Shown piece after piece: positions 1 to 6,223 of a stretch of DNA of 8,201 nt. The notes beneath the pieces are model-generated. The model did no database searches and was not told the origin of the DNA. It saw only the letters and a list, made by a program, of their open reading frames with translations. Each line of letters starts with the position of its first letter. Positions within the stretch are counted from its first letter, which is position 1. The position numbers were made by a program, and so were the translations under genes. The DNA is from Promethearchaeota archaeon (GTDB taxonomy: Archaea > Asgardarchaeota > Lokiarchaeia > Sigynarchaeales > SOKP01): the NCBI GenBank assembly GCA_019894655.1, contig JAGXNZ010000018.1:1-8201 (forward strand), written 5' to 3'.

Positions 1-11
1 AACTAATGTTA

Positions 12-39
12 ATTTGTATAGTCGTTCGTTTATACAAAT
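12..39. repeat. Inverted repeat, 9-bp arms
   Basis: The arms ATTTGTATA (12-20) and TATACAAAT (31-39) are perfect reverse complements around a 10-nt spacer (GTCGTTCGTT). The element could be an operator, or a hairpin belonging to a gene outside the window. It lies about 110 bp upstream of the methyltransferase box A, so direct control of that gene is uncertain. In DNA this AT-rich a 9-bp repeat can arise by chance. Confidence 0.4.
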
Positions 40-148
40 CGTAAATTCCATAAGCATATTTAATTTAAATGTCGTAAAGGAATATTCTCAATTTAAGAAA
101 ATCTTATTAAGGACATAAGCTCCATATAAATAAATAAGGACAAACTAA

Positions 149-159
149 TTTTATAATAA
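149..159 (+). promoter_or_regulatory. Putative box A (TATA) of the methyltransferase gene
   Basis: TTTTATAATAA resembles an archaeal TATA element. Its centre near 154 predicts transcription starting around 180, giving a leader of about 16 nt before ATG 196. No Shine-Dalgarno sequence is visible before that ATG, which fits a short-leader mRNA. Another AT-rich stretch (ATATAAATAAATAA, from about 124) is a possible alternative. Confidence 0.35.
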
Positions 160-195
160 CCCGATTCCATATTAAAAAATTTAGCTTCTAAATCG

Positions 196-1269
196 ATGAT
201 TAAGGACTTGAGTTTAAAAATTGAGAATCAAACGGTTTTTTTTAAATCGTCAGAAGACATGTCCGAATTAGAGGACGAATCAATTGATGTCATTATTACT
301 TCTCCGCCATATAACAGAGGAAAAACGTATTCTTCAGATAATGGTGAGATTCATGATGACAAAATGGAAGAGGCTGAATATTACTCTTTCTTAACTACCA
401 TTTGGTCTGAATGTTATAGAGTAGCAAAAAAAAGTGCATTATTTTTTCTCAATATTGGTGATTCTGCGGGAGATCAAGGTAAATCGGAAAAAGTTGCTAC
501 TTCTGCCGAAAACGCATCTTGGAAGCGAATACAGGATATTATCTGGGTTAAATCTTTCCTTGGGAAAGGTCATTACACTCCATCAGGCGGAAATCGAAGG
601 TTAAATAATCTCTGGGAGCACATTTTTCTCTATGCAAAAAATATTAAAGAATATAAAATTGACCCAAAGGCGATTGGAATACCGTATTCGGATAAGTCTA
701 ATGTTGGAAGATATTCTGACACAGATTTAAGAGATCCCGGCAACGTGTGGTTGATTCCCTACATAAAAACAACAGGAGCAACGATTAAAAAGGGTCACGA
801 GGCACCGTTCCCAATTGGACTCCCGTATAGATGCATTAAAATGGTGACTAATGCGAAAACGGTCTTAGATCCATTTGGAGGGACTTGTTCGACTCTTGCT
901 GCTTGTTTAAAATTAGGGTTAAAGGGGTATGCTTACGAAAAATATCCACGCGTTGAAGTTATTAAATCGAGAATTCTCGAAGGAAAAAATTTTCAAGAAA
1001 TTGAAGAAAATCTGATACCTCATTTAGAGTTAGCCCTAAAACTAATAAACGATTTGTTATCGGACTCCTTAAGAGTACTACCAGTAATAAAGTCTAAAGC
1101 GGAATTTAATAATTTTCAAATCCTTAATGAAGTCTTAAATAATCTAAATATTGACAATTCGTTTAAGAGAAGCCTAGAAAAAAGGATTAATCATTTTAAG
1201 GAGTCCTTAAATAAAAAAGAGGAGCAACAAATTAAGTTTCGTCAAACAAAGTTAGATTTTGAGTCATGA
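196..1269 (+). CDS. Solitary beta-class DNA methyltransferase (N4-cytosine or N6-adenine)
   Basis: Predicted S-adenosylmethionine-dependent DNA methyltransferase acting on an exocyclic amino group. Motif IV (catalytic) is TSPPY at residues 35-39. Motif I (AdoMet binding) is DPFGGTCST at 225-233. The order IV before I defines the beta class, with the target-recognition region in between (about 45-200). The motif HEAPFP (201-206) just before the AdoMet site is also typical of this family. A serine-type SPPY is commonest in N4-cytosine enzymes, but N6-adenine cannot be excluded. Residues from about 260 to 357 form a charged, probably helical extension ending in QTKLDFES, beyond the usual catalytic core. 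ATG 196 is chosen because it leaves a complete N-terminus only about 35 residues ahead of motif IV and follows a box A. No restriction endonuclease gene follows; upstream is not visible. It may therefore be an orphan methyltransferase or the end of a restriction-modification locus. Confidence 0.88.
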   Translation: MIKDLSLKIENQTVFFKSSEDMSELEDESIDVIITSPPYNRGKTYSSDNGEIHDDKMEEAEYYSFLTTIWSECYRVAKKSALFFLNIGDSAGDQGKSEKVATSAENASWKRIQDIIWVKSFLGKGHYTPSGGNRRLNNLWEHIFLYAKNIKEYKIDPKAIGIPYSDKSNVGRYSDTDLRDPGNVWLIPYIKTTGATIKKGHEAPFPIGLPYRCIKMVTNAKTVLDPFGGTCSTLAACLKLGLKGYAYEKYPRVEVIKSRILEGKNFQEIEENLIPHLELALKLINDLLSDSLRVLPVIKSKAEFNNFQILNEVLNNLNIDNSFKRSLEKRINHFKESLNKKEEQQIKFRQTKLDFES

Positions 1270-1306
1270 GTGTTCCAGAATCTACTTTTGTTTAACTGTG
1301 AATATC

Positions 1307-1316
1307 TTTAAATAAA
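1307..1316 (+). promoter_or_regulatory. Box A of the winged-helix polyferredoxin gene
   Basis: TTTAAATAAA is a good archaeal TATA element. Its centre near 1312 predicts transcription from about 1338, some 9 nt before ATG 1347, so the mRNA would be nearly leaderless. No Shine-Dalgarno site is present. The run of seven T at 1320-1326 lies between box A and the predicted start site and would not be transcribed from this promoter. Confidence 0.5.
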
Positions 1317-1346
1317 CCCTTTTTTTACATTAAATATGAATATATT

Positions 1347-2504
1347 ATGACAATAGACAACTCAAAAAAGGAAGATTATTACGAGCTCTTAAGATCGAGG
1401 ATGGATAAGTGGCCTACTCGAACGCCTAAATCCCCGGACATAAGAAAAATCTTGAAAGAGCTGTTTACAGAGGAAGAAGCTGAAGTTCTAAGCTATTTAA
1501 AGGGCCCATTCATTGACATGGCAACACCTATAGAACTTTCAGAAAGAAGCGGTAAACCGGTGGAAGAGGTAATAGATTTGTGCTATTCTCTTGCTGAGAG
1601 GGGATTACTTTTCAGATTAGGAACATCTCGGAAAAGAGCTAAATACACATTGTTACCTACAATAGTTGGGATATTTGAATATACATTTAGTAATGCTAAG
1701 ATTTACTCCGATGACAAGTTAAAAAGGTTGGCAAAACTGTTTAATAATTACTTAAATCGACACCTACTTCCAACAATTGCGTCCTCTAAATATCCTTTTC
1801 CCAGGGTCATCCCTTCAAAAACATCTGAAAAGATAATTGAAGTTAACGAAGACTTAGGAATCGTTTCTCAAAAAATTTTACCGTTTGAGGAAGTAGAGGA
1901 ACTAATTAGCCAATATACAGCTTTTTCGGTTATGCCTTGCTCTTGTCGAACTAAAGCAGAGCACTTGGGATATACAAATACAATGCCTATCGATGTTTGT
2001 ATGTCATTTGATATGGGAGCAGAGTATTTCATCGGAAATGGTATTGGAAAAAGACTTTCTAAGGAAGAAGCGCTGGATTTGTTAATTAAATGTGAGAAAA
2101 AGGGTTTAGTGCACTGCTCATTAAACGCTCAAAAGCCTGAATTTTTATGCAATTGCGATAAAGAACACTGTGGCATTTTGAAATCAATTACCAAATTTCA
2201 TAGATTTGGTGGATTAGCTCTCTCAAACTTTCGCGCTAAAATAGAGGATTCAATTAAATGTAATGAATGTTACCGATGTGTTGATATTTGTCCTACACAT
2301 GCATTATACCCATCTATTGAAAACGGAGGTAAATTTGTCCCTGAACTAAATCTAGATTTATGTATTGGTTGCGGAATATGTTCCTCTAACTGTCCCGTTC
2401 ATAGGATTCTTTTAGAGAAAGTCGAAAATAAAATACCTGAAGAGTCAATGGTCGACGCTTATAAGAGATATGGAATGGAACGCACCAAAAATCAGATGGT
2501 TTAA
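1347..2504 (+). CDS. Winged-helix, cysteine-rich, two-[4Fe-4S] ferredoxin domain protein
   Basis: A 385-residue, probably soluble iron-sulfur protein. Residues about 40-105 look like a winged helix-turn-helix: helices followed by LSERSGKPVEEVIDLCYSL, then a GLLFR strand. A middle block carries the paired-cysteine signature PCSCR (C198, C200) with C218, then C257 and CNCDKEHCG (C268, C270, C275). The C-terminus holds two classical [4Fe-4S] ferredoxin motifs: CNECYRCVDICP (C305, C308, C311, C315) and CIGCGICSSNCP (C339, C342, C345, C349). From memory, proteins with this CxCR...CNC...ferredoxin layout are widespread in anaerobic archaea and deltaproteobacteria and usually carry only the label '4Fe-4S binding protein'; their biochemistry is not established. 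A redox-sensing regulator or an electron carrier to an unknown partner are both possible. It appears monocistronic: it has its own box A, and a T-rich tract follows. The start is ATG 1347; ATG 1336 is out of frame. Confidence 0.85.
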   Translation: MTIDNSKKEDYYELLRSRMDKWPTRTPKSPDIRKILKELFTEEEAEVLSYLKGPFIDMATPIELSERSGKPVEEVIDLCYSLAERGLLFRLGTSRKRAKYTLLPTIVGIFEYTFSNAKIYSDDKLKRLAKLFNNYLNRHLLPTIASSKYPFPRVIPSKTSEKIIEVNEDLGIVSQKILPFEEVEELISQYTAFSVMPCSCRTKAEHLGYTNTMPIDVCMSFDMGAEYFIGNGIGKRLSKEEALDLLIKCEKKGLVHCSLNAQKPEFLCNCDKEHCGILKSITKFHRFGGLALSNFRAKIEDSIKCNECYRCVDICPTHALYPSIENGGKFVPELNLDLCIGCGICSSNCPVHRILLEKVENKIPEESMVDAYKRYGMERTKNQMV

Positions 2505-2530
2505 TTCCTCTATATTTAATTTAGTATAAT

Positions 2531-2548
2531 CTTTTGTTCTTTTTTTTT
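2531..2548 (+). terminator. T-tract terminator after the polyferredoxin gene
   Basis: A pyrimidine stretch of almost only T, ending in eight or nine consecutive T, lies 27-44 nt after stop TAA 2502-2504. Archaeal intrinsic terminators are typically such oligo-T tracts without a strong hairpin. None is obvious here. Confidence 0.4.
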
Positions 2549-2566
2549 AATGAAAAATAATCATTA

Positions 2567-2574
2567 AGTATAAT
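2567..2574 (+). promoter_or_regulatory. Box A of the glycosylase gene; argues for ATG 2598
   Basis: AGTATAAT, preceded by TTA, sits with its centre about 27 nt upstream of ATG 2598, so transcription would begin essentially at that ATG (leaderless). The same octamer occurs at 2523-2530, which may be a second, upstream promoter. The in-frame TTG at 2574 overlaps this box and would not be transcribed from it, so it is a poor start candidate. Confidence 0.45.
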
Positions 2575-2597
2575 TGGGTCAAATTTACGAAATAATC

Positions 2598-3047
2598 ATG
2601 GCACACAAAATTATTCCACCTCAAGAAAAGCCTGGAGACGAAAAGGGTTACTTTGAAATTTTAAGTAAAGCTGTTTTTAATGCGGGATTCTCATATCAAG
2701 TGGTGAATACAAAATGGGAAGGTATCAAAGAAGTCTTTAATGAATTCAAACCGGAGATAATTTCGAACTGGACAATCGATGAGGTTTCAGATGCGTTAGA
2801 ATCTCCTAAAATAATAAGAAATTCAAGGAAAGTAAAAGCAATAGTGTCTAATGCAAAAATTTTTCTTGAATTAATTGAGAAACACCGTTCTTTTGAAAAT
2901 TATTTGAAATCCTTTAGAAATAAATCCTATGAAGAAAAGCAGCAAATTATTGCAAAACAATTTAATTGGTTAGGACCAACAGGAGCTCATTTTTTTCTAT
3001 GGTCGATCGGAGAGGACGTGCCTCCTTGTGAAGCATTGATTAAATAG
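2598..3047 (+). CDS. tag: DNA-3-methyladenine glycosylase I-like protein (HhH superfamily)
   Basis: Predicted base-excision repair glycosylase of the Tag family, which removes N3-methyladenine from alkylated DNA. Family landmarks (numbered from ATG 2598, 149 aa): YFEILSKAVFNAGFSYQVV (18-36) aligns with the substrate-pocket helix of E. coli Tag. DEVSDALESPKIIRNSRKV (61-79), continuing to AIVSNA (86), matches the helix-hairpin-helix region with its IIR..K signature. FNWLGPTGAHFFLWSIGEDV (122-141) matches the C-terminal helix of short Tag relatives. It is shorter than E. coli Tag (about 187 aa) and ends before the zinc-ligand tail. By my alignment the base-contacting Glu38 of E. coli Tag is Ala25 here and Trp46 is Tyr33. 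From memory, a subfamily annotated as glycosylase I shares this pattern, so this is probably a clade feature, and the substrate may differ. The longer form from TTG 2574 adds eight residues and is less likely. Confidence 0.75.
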   Translation: MAHKIIPPQEKPGDEKGYFEILSKAVFNAGFSYQVVNTKWEGIKEVFNEFKPEIISNWTIDEVSDALESPKIIRNSRKVKAIVSNAKIFLELIEKHRSFENYLKSFRNKSYEEKQQIIAKQFNWLGPTGAHFFLWSIGEDVPPCEALIK

Positions 3048-3094
3048 AGCCATATCTCATTTTCAGAGAAGTTTTTCATCATCTAGGATTGATT

Positions 3095-3289
3095 TTATAA
3101 AATTTTTCCCTTATTGGCGCTTTGAGTAATTGAGTCCTTTCTAATGTATCTAAGTATGAAGAGCATTAAAAGAAGATAAACAGGAGTCGTCAAAAATATC
3201 ATTACGTTTAATTCAAGGGAGTACTGAGTTAACAGCATTAAACTTATGGCTATAGGAATAAAACTAATTAAGCAGAGATACATAATCAT
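3095..3289 (-). CDS. Possible small two-helix membrane protein
   Basis: A 64-residue frame starting MIMYLCLISF and ending TAA. Two hydrophobic stretches (about residues 2-20 and 29-47) are separated by a short polar loop (QYSLELN). A basic tail follows (RYIRKDS...NKGK), giving a positive-inside pattern consistent with a hairpin in the membrane and both ends cytoplasmic. I recognise no family. It fills an otherwise empty gap, convergent with the glycosylase gene (47 bp apart) and divergent from the next membrane gene. A weak TATA-like stretch, CTTTTAATTAAT on the minus strand (about 3339-3328), would give a leader of about 17 nt. AT-rich DNA readily gives hydrophobic frames by chance, so the call is tentative. 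Confidence 0.4.
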   Translation of the reverse strand: MIMYLCLISFIPIAISLMLLTQYSLELNVMIFLTTPVYLLLMLFILRYIRKDSITQSANKGKIL

Positions 3290-3350
3290 TTTTATTTGCG
3301 TTATAATTCCATCCCTCTAAAACTTAGTATTAATTAAAAGATAGGATTAA

Positions 3351-3364
3351 TCTTTATATAAATC
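3351..3364 (+). promoter_or_regulatory. Box A in the divergent region 3290-3456
   Basis: TCTTTATATAAATC contains a strong TATA element (TTTATATAAA) on the plus strand, and its core is nearly self-complementary. It predicts transcription from about 3385, giving a leader of about 70 nt to TTG 3457 or about 135 nt to ATG 3520. It could also serve the minus-strand small gene. Confidence 0.4.
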
Positions 3365-3519
3365 TCGTTCTATTGTATAAATTTTATTCAATAATAGAAA
3401 AGACTTAACCAAAATTCTTAAGAAGAACAAAAGCCTATAGTGAATGTTAAGCACTATTGAAACATAAAATCTATGCTTTATTGAATGAGTTTTATCAAAA
3501 ATTAAGGATTCGATTAATT

Positions 3520-4113
3520 ATGGCAGGACTTACATATGAACCGGCAGAATTTAACACAATCGTCACCATGCTAGGCTGCTTATGTGCTACAGTGCAAGCG
3601 GCAACAGGATATTATGCTGGTTACAAGAAGAAAAAAGTATCGCTACTAAAAACAAACGATATATTATTTAGATCTCACAGAGCTTTTGGTGGATTTGCGA
3701 CAACTCTATACTTTTTGGGATTATTTGCTGGGATAACGGGATATATCGGAACTATATTTTTTGGGTCACCGCCTTTTGAAATACTTGATTTCAGTTTTAA
3801 CTTTCACTTTTGGCCTAGTTTTGCAATTGCATTCATCGTTATACTGAAGACTTATCTATCATATTTTAAAAAGTCGTTAATCTATAAAACCTGTAATTGG
3901 TTAGGAGTTGCCACATTTATAGCATGGTCTTATAATTGGATTAGTTCTGCTGTTTCTTATTATTTACGAACTTTGCCGTCTAACCCACAACATCCTCCTC
4001 CTACTTATTTATTGCCTTTTGGATTAATCTGGCTTCAAATAATTCTCCCCTTTATTATAGGAGCTATCATAGGCTATATTATACTTAGAAAAGCAGAGAA
4101 GAGAGAAAAGTAG
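3520..4113 (+). CDS. Five-helix integral membrane protein of unknown function
   Basis: I do not recognise the family. From ATG 3520 (197 aa) five membrane segments can be drawn at about residues 10-34, 52-76, 97-116, 125-147 and 163-189, ending in a basic cytoplasmic tail (RKAEKREK). Basic loops KKKK (37-40) and FKKS fit positive-inside topology. Two histidines lie at membrane edges: H53 in RSHRAFGG at the start of helix 2, and H96 in FHFWPS just before helix 3. This loosely recalls b561/DUF4079-type haem proteins, but I cannot establish homology. Start choice: the frame extends back to TTG 3457 just after an in-frame TAA (218 aa), but neither start has a clear Shine-Dalgarno site. I prefer ATG 3520, which has only a weak AAGG 12 nt upstream; the TTG form adds an amphipathic 21-residue leader. 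Stop TAG 4111-4113. Confidence 0.7.
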   Translation: MAGLTYEPAEFNTIVTMLGCLCATVQAATGYYAGYKKKKVSLLKTNDILFRSHRAFGGFATTLYFLGLFAGITGYIGTIFFGSPPFEILDFSFNFHFWPSFAIAFIVILKTYLSYFKKSLIYKTCNWLGVATFIAWSYNWISSAVSYYLRTLPSNPQHPPPTYLLPFGLIWLQIILPFIIGAIIGYIILRKAEKREK

Positions 4114-4136
4114 TATTTTTACTTTATAAGGCGTAC

Positions 4137-4150
4137 TTTTTTAAATTTTA
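4137..4150 (+). promoter_or_regulatory. Box A of the VOC gene
   Basis: TTTTTTAAATTTTA, between the membrane-protein stop and the VOC gene, resembles an archaeal TATA element. It predicts transcription near 4170, leaving a leader of about 19 nt that would still contain the Shine-Dalgarno site. Its leading T run may also help terminate the preceding gene. Confidence 0.35.
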
Positions 4151-4177
4151 CTTTAGTGTATTACTTAAACTAAATTA

Positions 4178-4183
4178 GAGGTG
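4178..4183 (+). promoter_or_regulatory. Shine-Dalgarno site of the VOC gene
   Basis: GAGGTG lies 5 nt before ATG 4189 and complements the anti-Shine-Dalgarno end of archaeal 16S rRNA. It fixes the start of this gene and contrasts with the leaderless-looking genes to the left. Confidence 0.65.
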
Positions 4184-4188
4184 TTTTT

Positions 4189-4557
4189 ATGGCAAGATTA
4201 GTGCATTTTGAAATGAATGTAAAAGATGTTCATAAGACAATATCTTTTTATAAAGATGTATTTGGTTGGAGGTTTCAAAAATGGGATGGTCCTATGGATT
4301 ATTGGCTCATTATGACTGGTGAAGAAACCGAACCCGGGATCGATGGGGGGTTAGGCTACGAAGAGGAAGGATTCCCGAAAGTGGTAAATACTATTGATGT
4401 TGGTGATATTGATGGTATTATAAAGAAAATCGAAACTAACGGTGGTGAAATTGTGAGACCAAAGCACGCAGTGCCAGGTGTGGGTTGGTTAGCTTACTTT
4501 AAAGACTCTGAAGGTGTTATGTCCGGGATTATGCAGAACGATCCTTATGCTAAATAA
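4189..4557 (+). CDS. VOC-superfamily (glyoxalase/bleomycin-resistance fold) protein
   Basis: A 122-residue single-domain protein with the paired beta-alpha-beta-beta-beta modules of the vicinal oxygen chelate fold. Module one starts VHFEMNVKDVHKTISFYKDV and continues FGW (5-27). Module two covers about 65-118 and ends GVGWLAYFKDSEGVMSGIMQ (97-116). The strand-helix pattern FY.DVFGW and the closing AYF.D.EG...GIMQ are typical of small VOC proteins annotated as glyoxalase/bleomycin resistance proteins. H6 sits where glyoxalase I has its first metal ligand. By eye the position of the final Glu ligand is Gly113, and the second-module His appears to be Asn67. A metal-dependent glyoxalase activity is therefore doubtful and the substrate is unknown. 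A Shine-Dalgarno site supports ATG 4189. The gene converges on the acyl-CoA synthetase with only 9 bp between the stops. Confidence 0.82.
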   Translation: MARLVHFEMNVKDVHKTISFYKDVFGWRFQKWDGPMDYWLIMTGEETEPGIDGGLGYEEEGFPKVVNTIDVGDIDGIIKKIETNGGEIVRPKHAVPGVGWLAYFKDSEGVMSGIMQNDPYAK

Positions 4558-4573
4558 TTCTTTTTTTTATTTT
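4558..4573 (+). terminator. Oligo-T terminator of the VOC gene, overlapping the convergent gene end
   Basis: TTCTTTTTTTTATTTT begins right after the VOC stop (TAA 4555-4557) and runs into the last codons of the opposing acyl-CoA synthetase gene. It has the T8 core expected of an archaeal intrinsic terminator. I see no equivalent T tract for the minus-strand gene just beyond its stop. Confidence 0.5.
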
Positions 4574-6216
4574 ATACCAAGCCTTCTCTTTTCTAGTTCG
4601 ACCAATTCTCTTCTTAAAATCTTTCCTGAGCCTGATTTTGGAATTTCATCTACAAACTCAACCTCTCTAATTTTTTTATATGCAGAAATCCTATCAGCAA
4701 CCCAATCTATGATATCATGTTCTGAGACTTTTCTTTTAAACTCGGGCTTTAAAATTATAAATGCTTTCGGAATTTCACCAACATCTAATTCTGTTGATGG
4801 TTTACCTATAACCGCAGCATCAAAAACATGAGGATTGTTAAAGAGTAAGTCTTCAAGTTCAGCAGGTGCGATACTCCACCCTTTATATTTAATCATTTCT
4901 TTGATCCGATCAAGGAGGTGCTCGTATTCCTCTTCGTCTATGTATGCCATATCGCCCGTTCTTAACCATTTTTCTCCGGTTTTAGGATCTGTCCAAAAGG
5001 CACCTTCGGTAGCCTCTGGTCGGTTCCAATAACCTTTCATTACTTGAGGTCCCTTTATTACTAGCTCGCCAACATCTCCGCGCTTAGGTAGTTCTTCACC
5101 TGTTTCTAAGTCAATAATTTTATGAAAAGTATCTGGAATTAAAGTTCCCTGAGATTCCATCTTAGGTCGAGACATAGGATTAACAGCAACTACAGGGGAT
5201 GCTTCGGTTAATCCCCATCCGTGTTGGATGGTCACATTTTTAGCGTTACAATTCTTTTTTGCTAATTTATAAAACCTCTCAAGAAGTTCGAGTGGAATAG
5301 GGGCTCCACCATTGTTAACAACTTTAAGATCTTCCCAATCATATCCTTTAATTCCTGGCTCTTCCAGGTGTCGAACTACTGCGAGGAATATTGGGGGTAC
5401 ACATAGACTGTATGTAACTCTATATTTTTCTAACAACTCACAAAATTCTTTTACATCAAATCGAGGTGTCACAACCTGTGATGCACCTAACCAAATCGCT
5501 TGGTTCATACAAACATTAAGACCATAGATATGGTAAAGTGGAAGCACAGTCATGGCGATATCAAATTCGCTTAACTCGAACATTGGGCTTGCTTGGGCTA
5601 CATTTGATACCATATTGTAGTGCGTAAGCATTGCTCCTTTTGGTAGACCTGTAGTCCCACTTGTGTATACTAGTGCAGCAAGATCTTCTATAGGGTCGAA
5701 AACATATTCTGGAGGGTCCGATTTTGTACTTTTCATTAGTTCTGACCATCCTATGGCTCCCTCCGGTATTTTAAGATTCTCTTTATTCTCTTCTGATTCG
5801 ATTATTATTATTGTTTTAAGGTTTGTTTGATCTTTGACTGCAGCTACAATTGGGTATAACGGCTGGAAAACGATTATAGTTTCTACTCCAGAGTCATTTG
5901 CTTCGTATTTGACTTCAATTTCTTTAAATAAGGGATTCATGGGGACCAATATAGCTCCTGCTTTCTCTAATCCATAAAACGCAATTTCCCATTGGATAGA
6001 ATTGTGAGCATATAGGGCAACTCTATCACCTTTTTTCACACCTAAGTTTTTTAATGCTGTAGCGAATACATTTACTTGCTCTTTAAACTGTTTGAATGTC
6101 ATTTCGTTTGGGTAAAGAAAAGCTAGTTTATCAGGAAATCTTTCAGCTGTATTCTCTAAAACTTTATGGATAGGAATTATGGGATAATAAAGATGACCTC
6201 TTTTGAATTTAACCAA
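4567..6216 (-). CDS. AMP-forming acyl-CoA synthetase (ANL superfamily)
   Basis: Activates a carboxylic acid with ATP to an acyl-adenylate, then transfers the acyl group to coenzyme A. Numbered from TTG 6222 (551 aa), all core motifs are present: the P-loop YTSGTTGLPKG (186-196), GWGLTEASP (335-343), the adenylate motif WLRTGD (419-424), the hinge region DRIKEMIKYKG followed by WSIAPAE (438-455), and the C-terminal PKSGSGKILRR (528-538) with the catalytic Lys534. Length and motifs match full-length medium/long-chain fatty-acyl- and 4-coumarate-type CoA ligases; YKG..IAPAE is typical of the latter branch. The exact acid cannot be read from sequence; fatty, branched or aryl acids are all possible. 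Start: TTG 6222 lies only 1 nt from the GAGGT site, whereas TTG 6216 lies 7 nt away, so I use 6216 (549 aa). It is cytosolic and divergent from iorA, which makes acyl-CoA. Confidence 0.93.
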   Translation of the reverse strand: MVKFKRGHLYYPIIPIHKVLENTAERFPDKLAFLYPNEMTFKQFKEQVNVFATALKNLGVKKGDRVALYAHNSIQWEIAFYGLEKAGAILVPMNPLFKEIEVKYEANDSGVETIIVFQPLYPIVAAVKDQTNLKTIIIIESEENKENLKIPEGAIGWSELMKSTKSDPPEYVFDPIEDLAALVYTSGTTGLPKGAMLTHYNMVSNVAQASPMFELSEFDIAMTVLPLYHIYGLNVCMNQAIWLGASQVVTPRFDVKEFCELLEKYRVTYSLCVPPIFLAVVRHLEEPGIKGYDWEDLKVVNNGGAPIPLELLERFYKLAKKNCNAKNVTIQHGWGLTEASPVVAVNPMSRPKMESQGTLIPDTFHKIIDLETGEELPKRGDVGELVIKGPQVMKGYWNRPEATEGAFWTDPKTGEKWLRTGDMAYIDEEEYEHLLDRIKEMIKYKGWSIAPAELEDLLFNNPHVFDAAVIGKPSTELDVGEIPKAFIILKPEFKRKVSEHDIIDWVADRISAYKKIREVEFVDEIPKSGSGKILRRELVELEKRRLGIK

Positions 6217-6223
6217 TACCAAT

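Noticed and set aside
1267..1309. Possible read-through of the methyltransferase TGA stop (selenocysteine or recoding)
   Set aside because: Only about 13 more codons follow before TAA, with no domain continuation and no structural element seen.
1320..1326. T7 run as terminator of the methyltransferase gene
   Set aside because: It lies about 50 nt after the stop, between the next gene's box A and start, so it is more likely part of the promoter spacing. A terminator role cannot be excluded.
2574..2597. TTG 2574 as start of the glycosylase
   Set aside because: It overlaps the best box A and has no Shine-Dalgarno site; ATG 2598 fits a leaderless mRNA.
4514..4831. Open frame on the plus strand overlapping the end of the VOC gene
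   Set aside because: It is mostly antisense to the acyl-CoA synthetase C-terminus, is serine- and leucine-rich without motifs, and has no ribosome site.
4835..5527. Two short plus-strand open frames (4835-5032 and 5312-5527)
   Set aside because: Both are antisense to conserved parts of the acyl-CoA synthetase and show no recognisable domain.
5561..5749. 62-codon minus-strand frame inside the acyl-CoA synthetase
   Set aside because: It is a shifted reading of the P-loop region of the real gene; the in-frame protein is intact across it, so it is not evidence of a frameshift.
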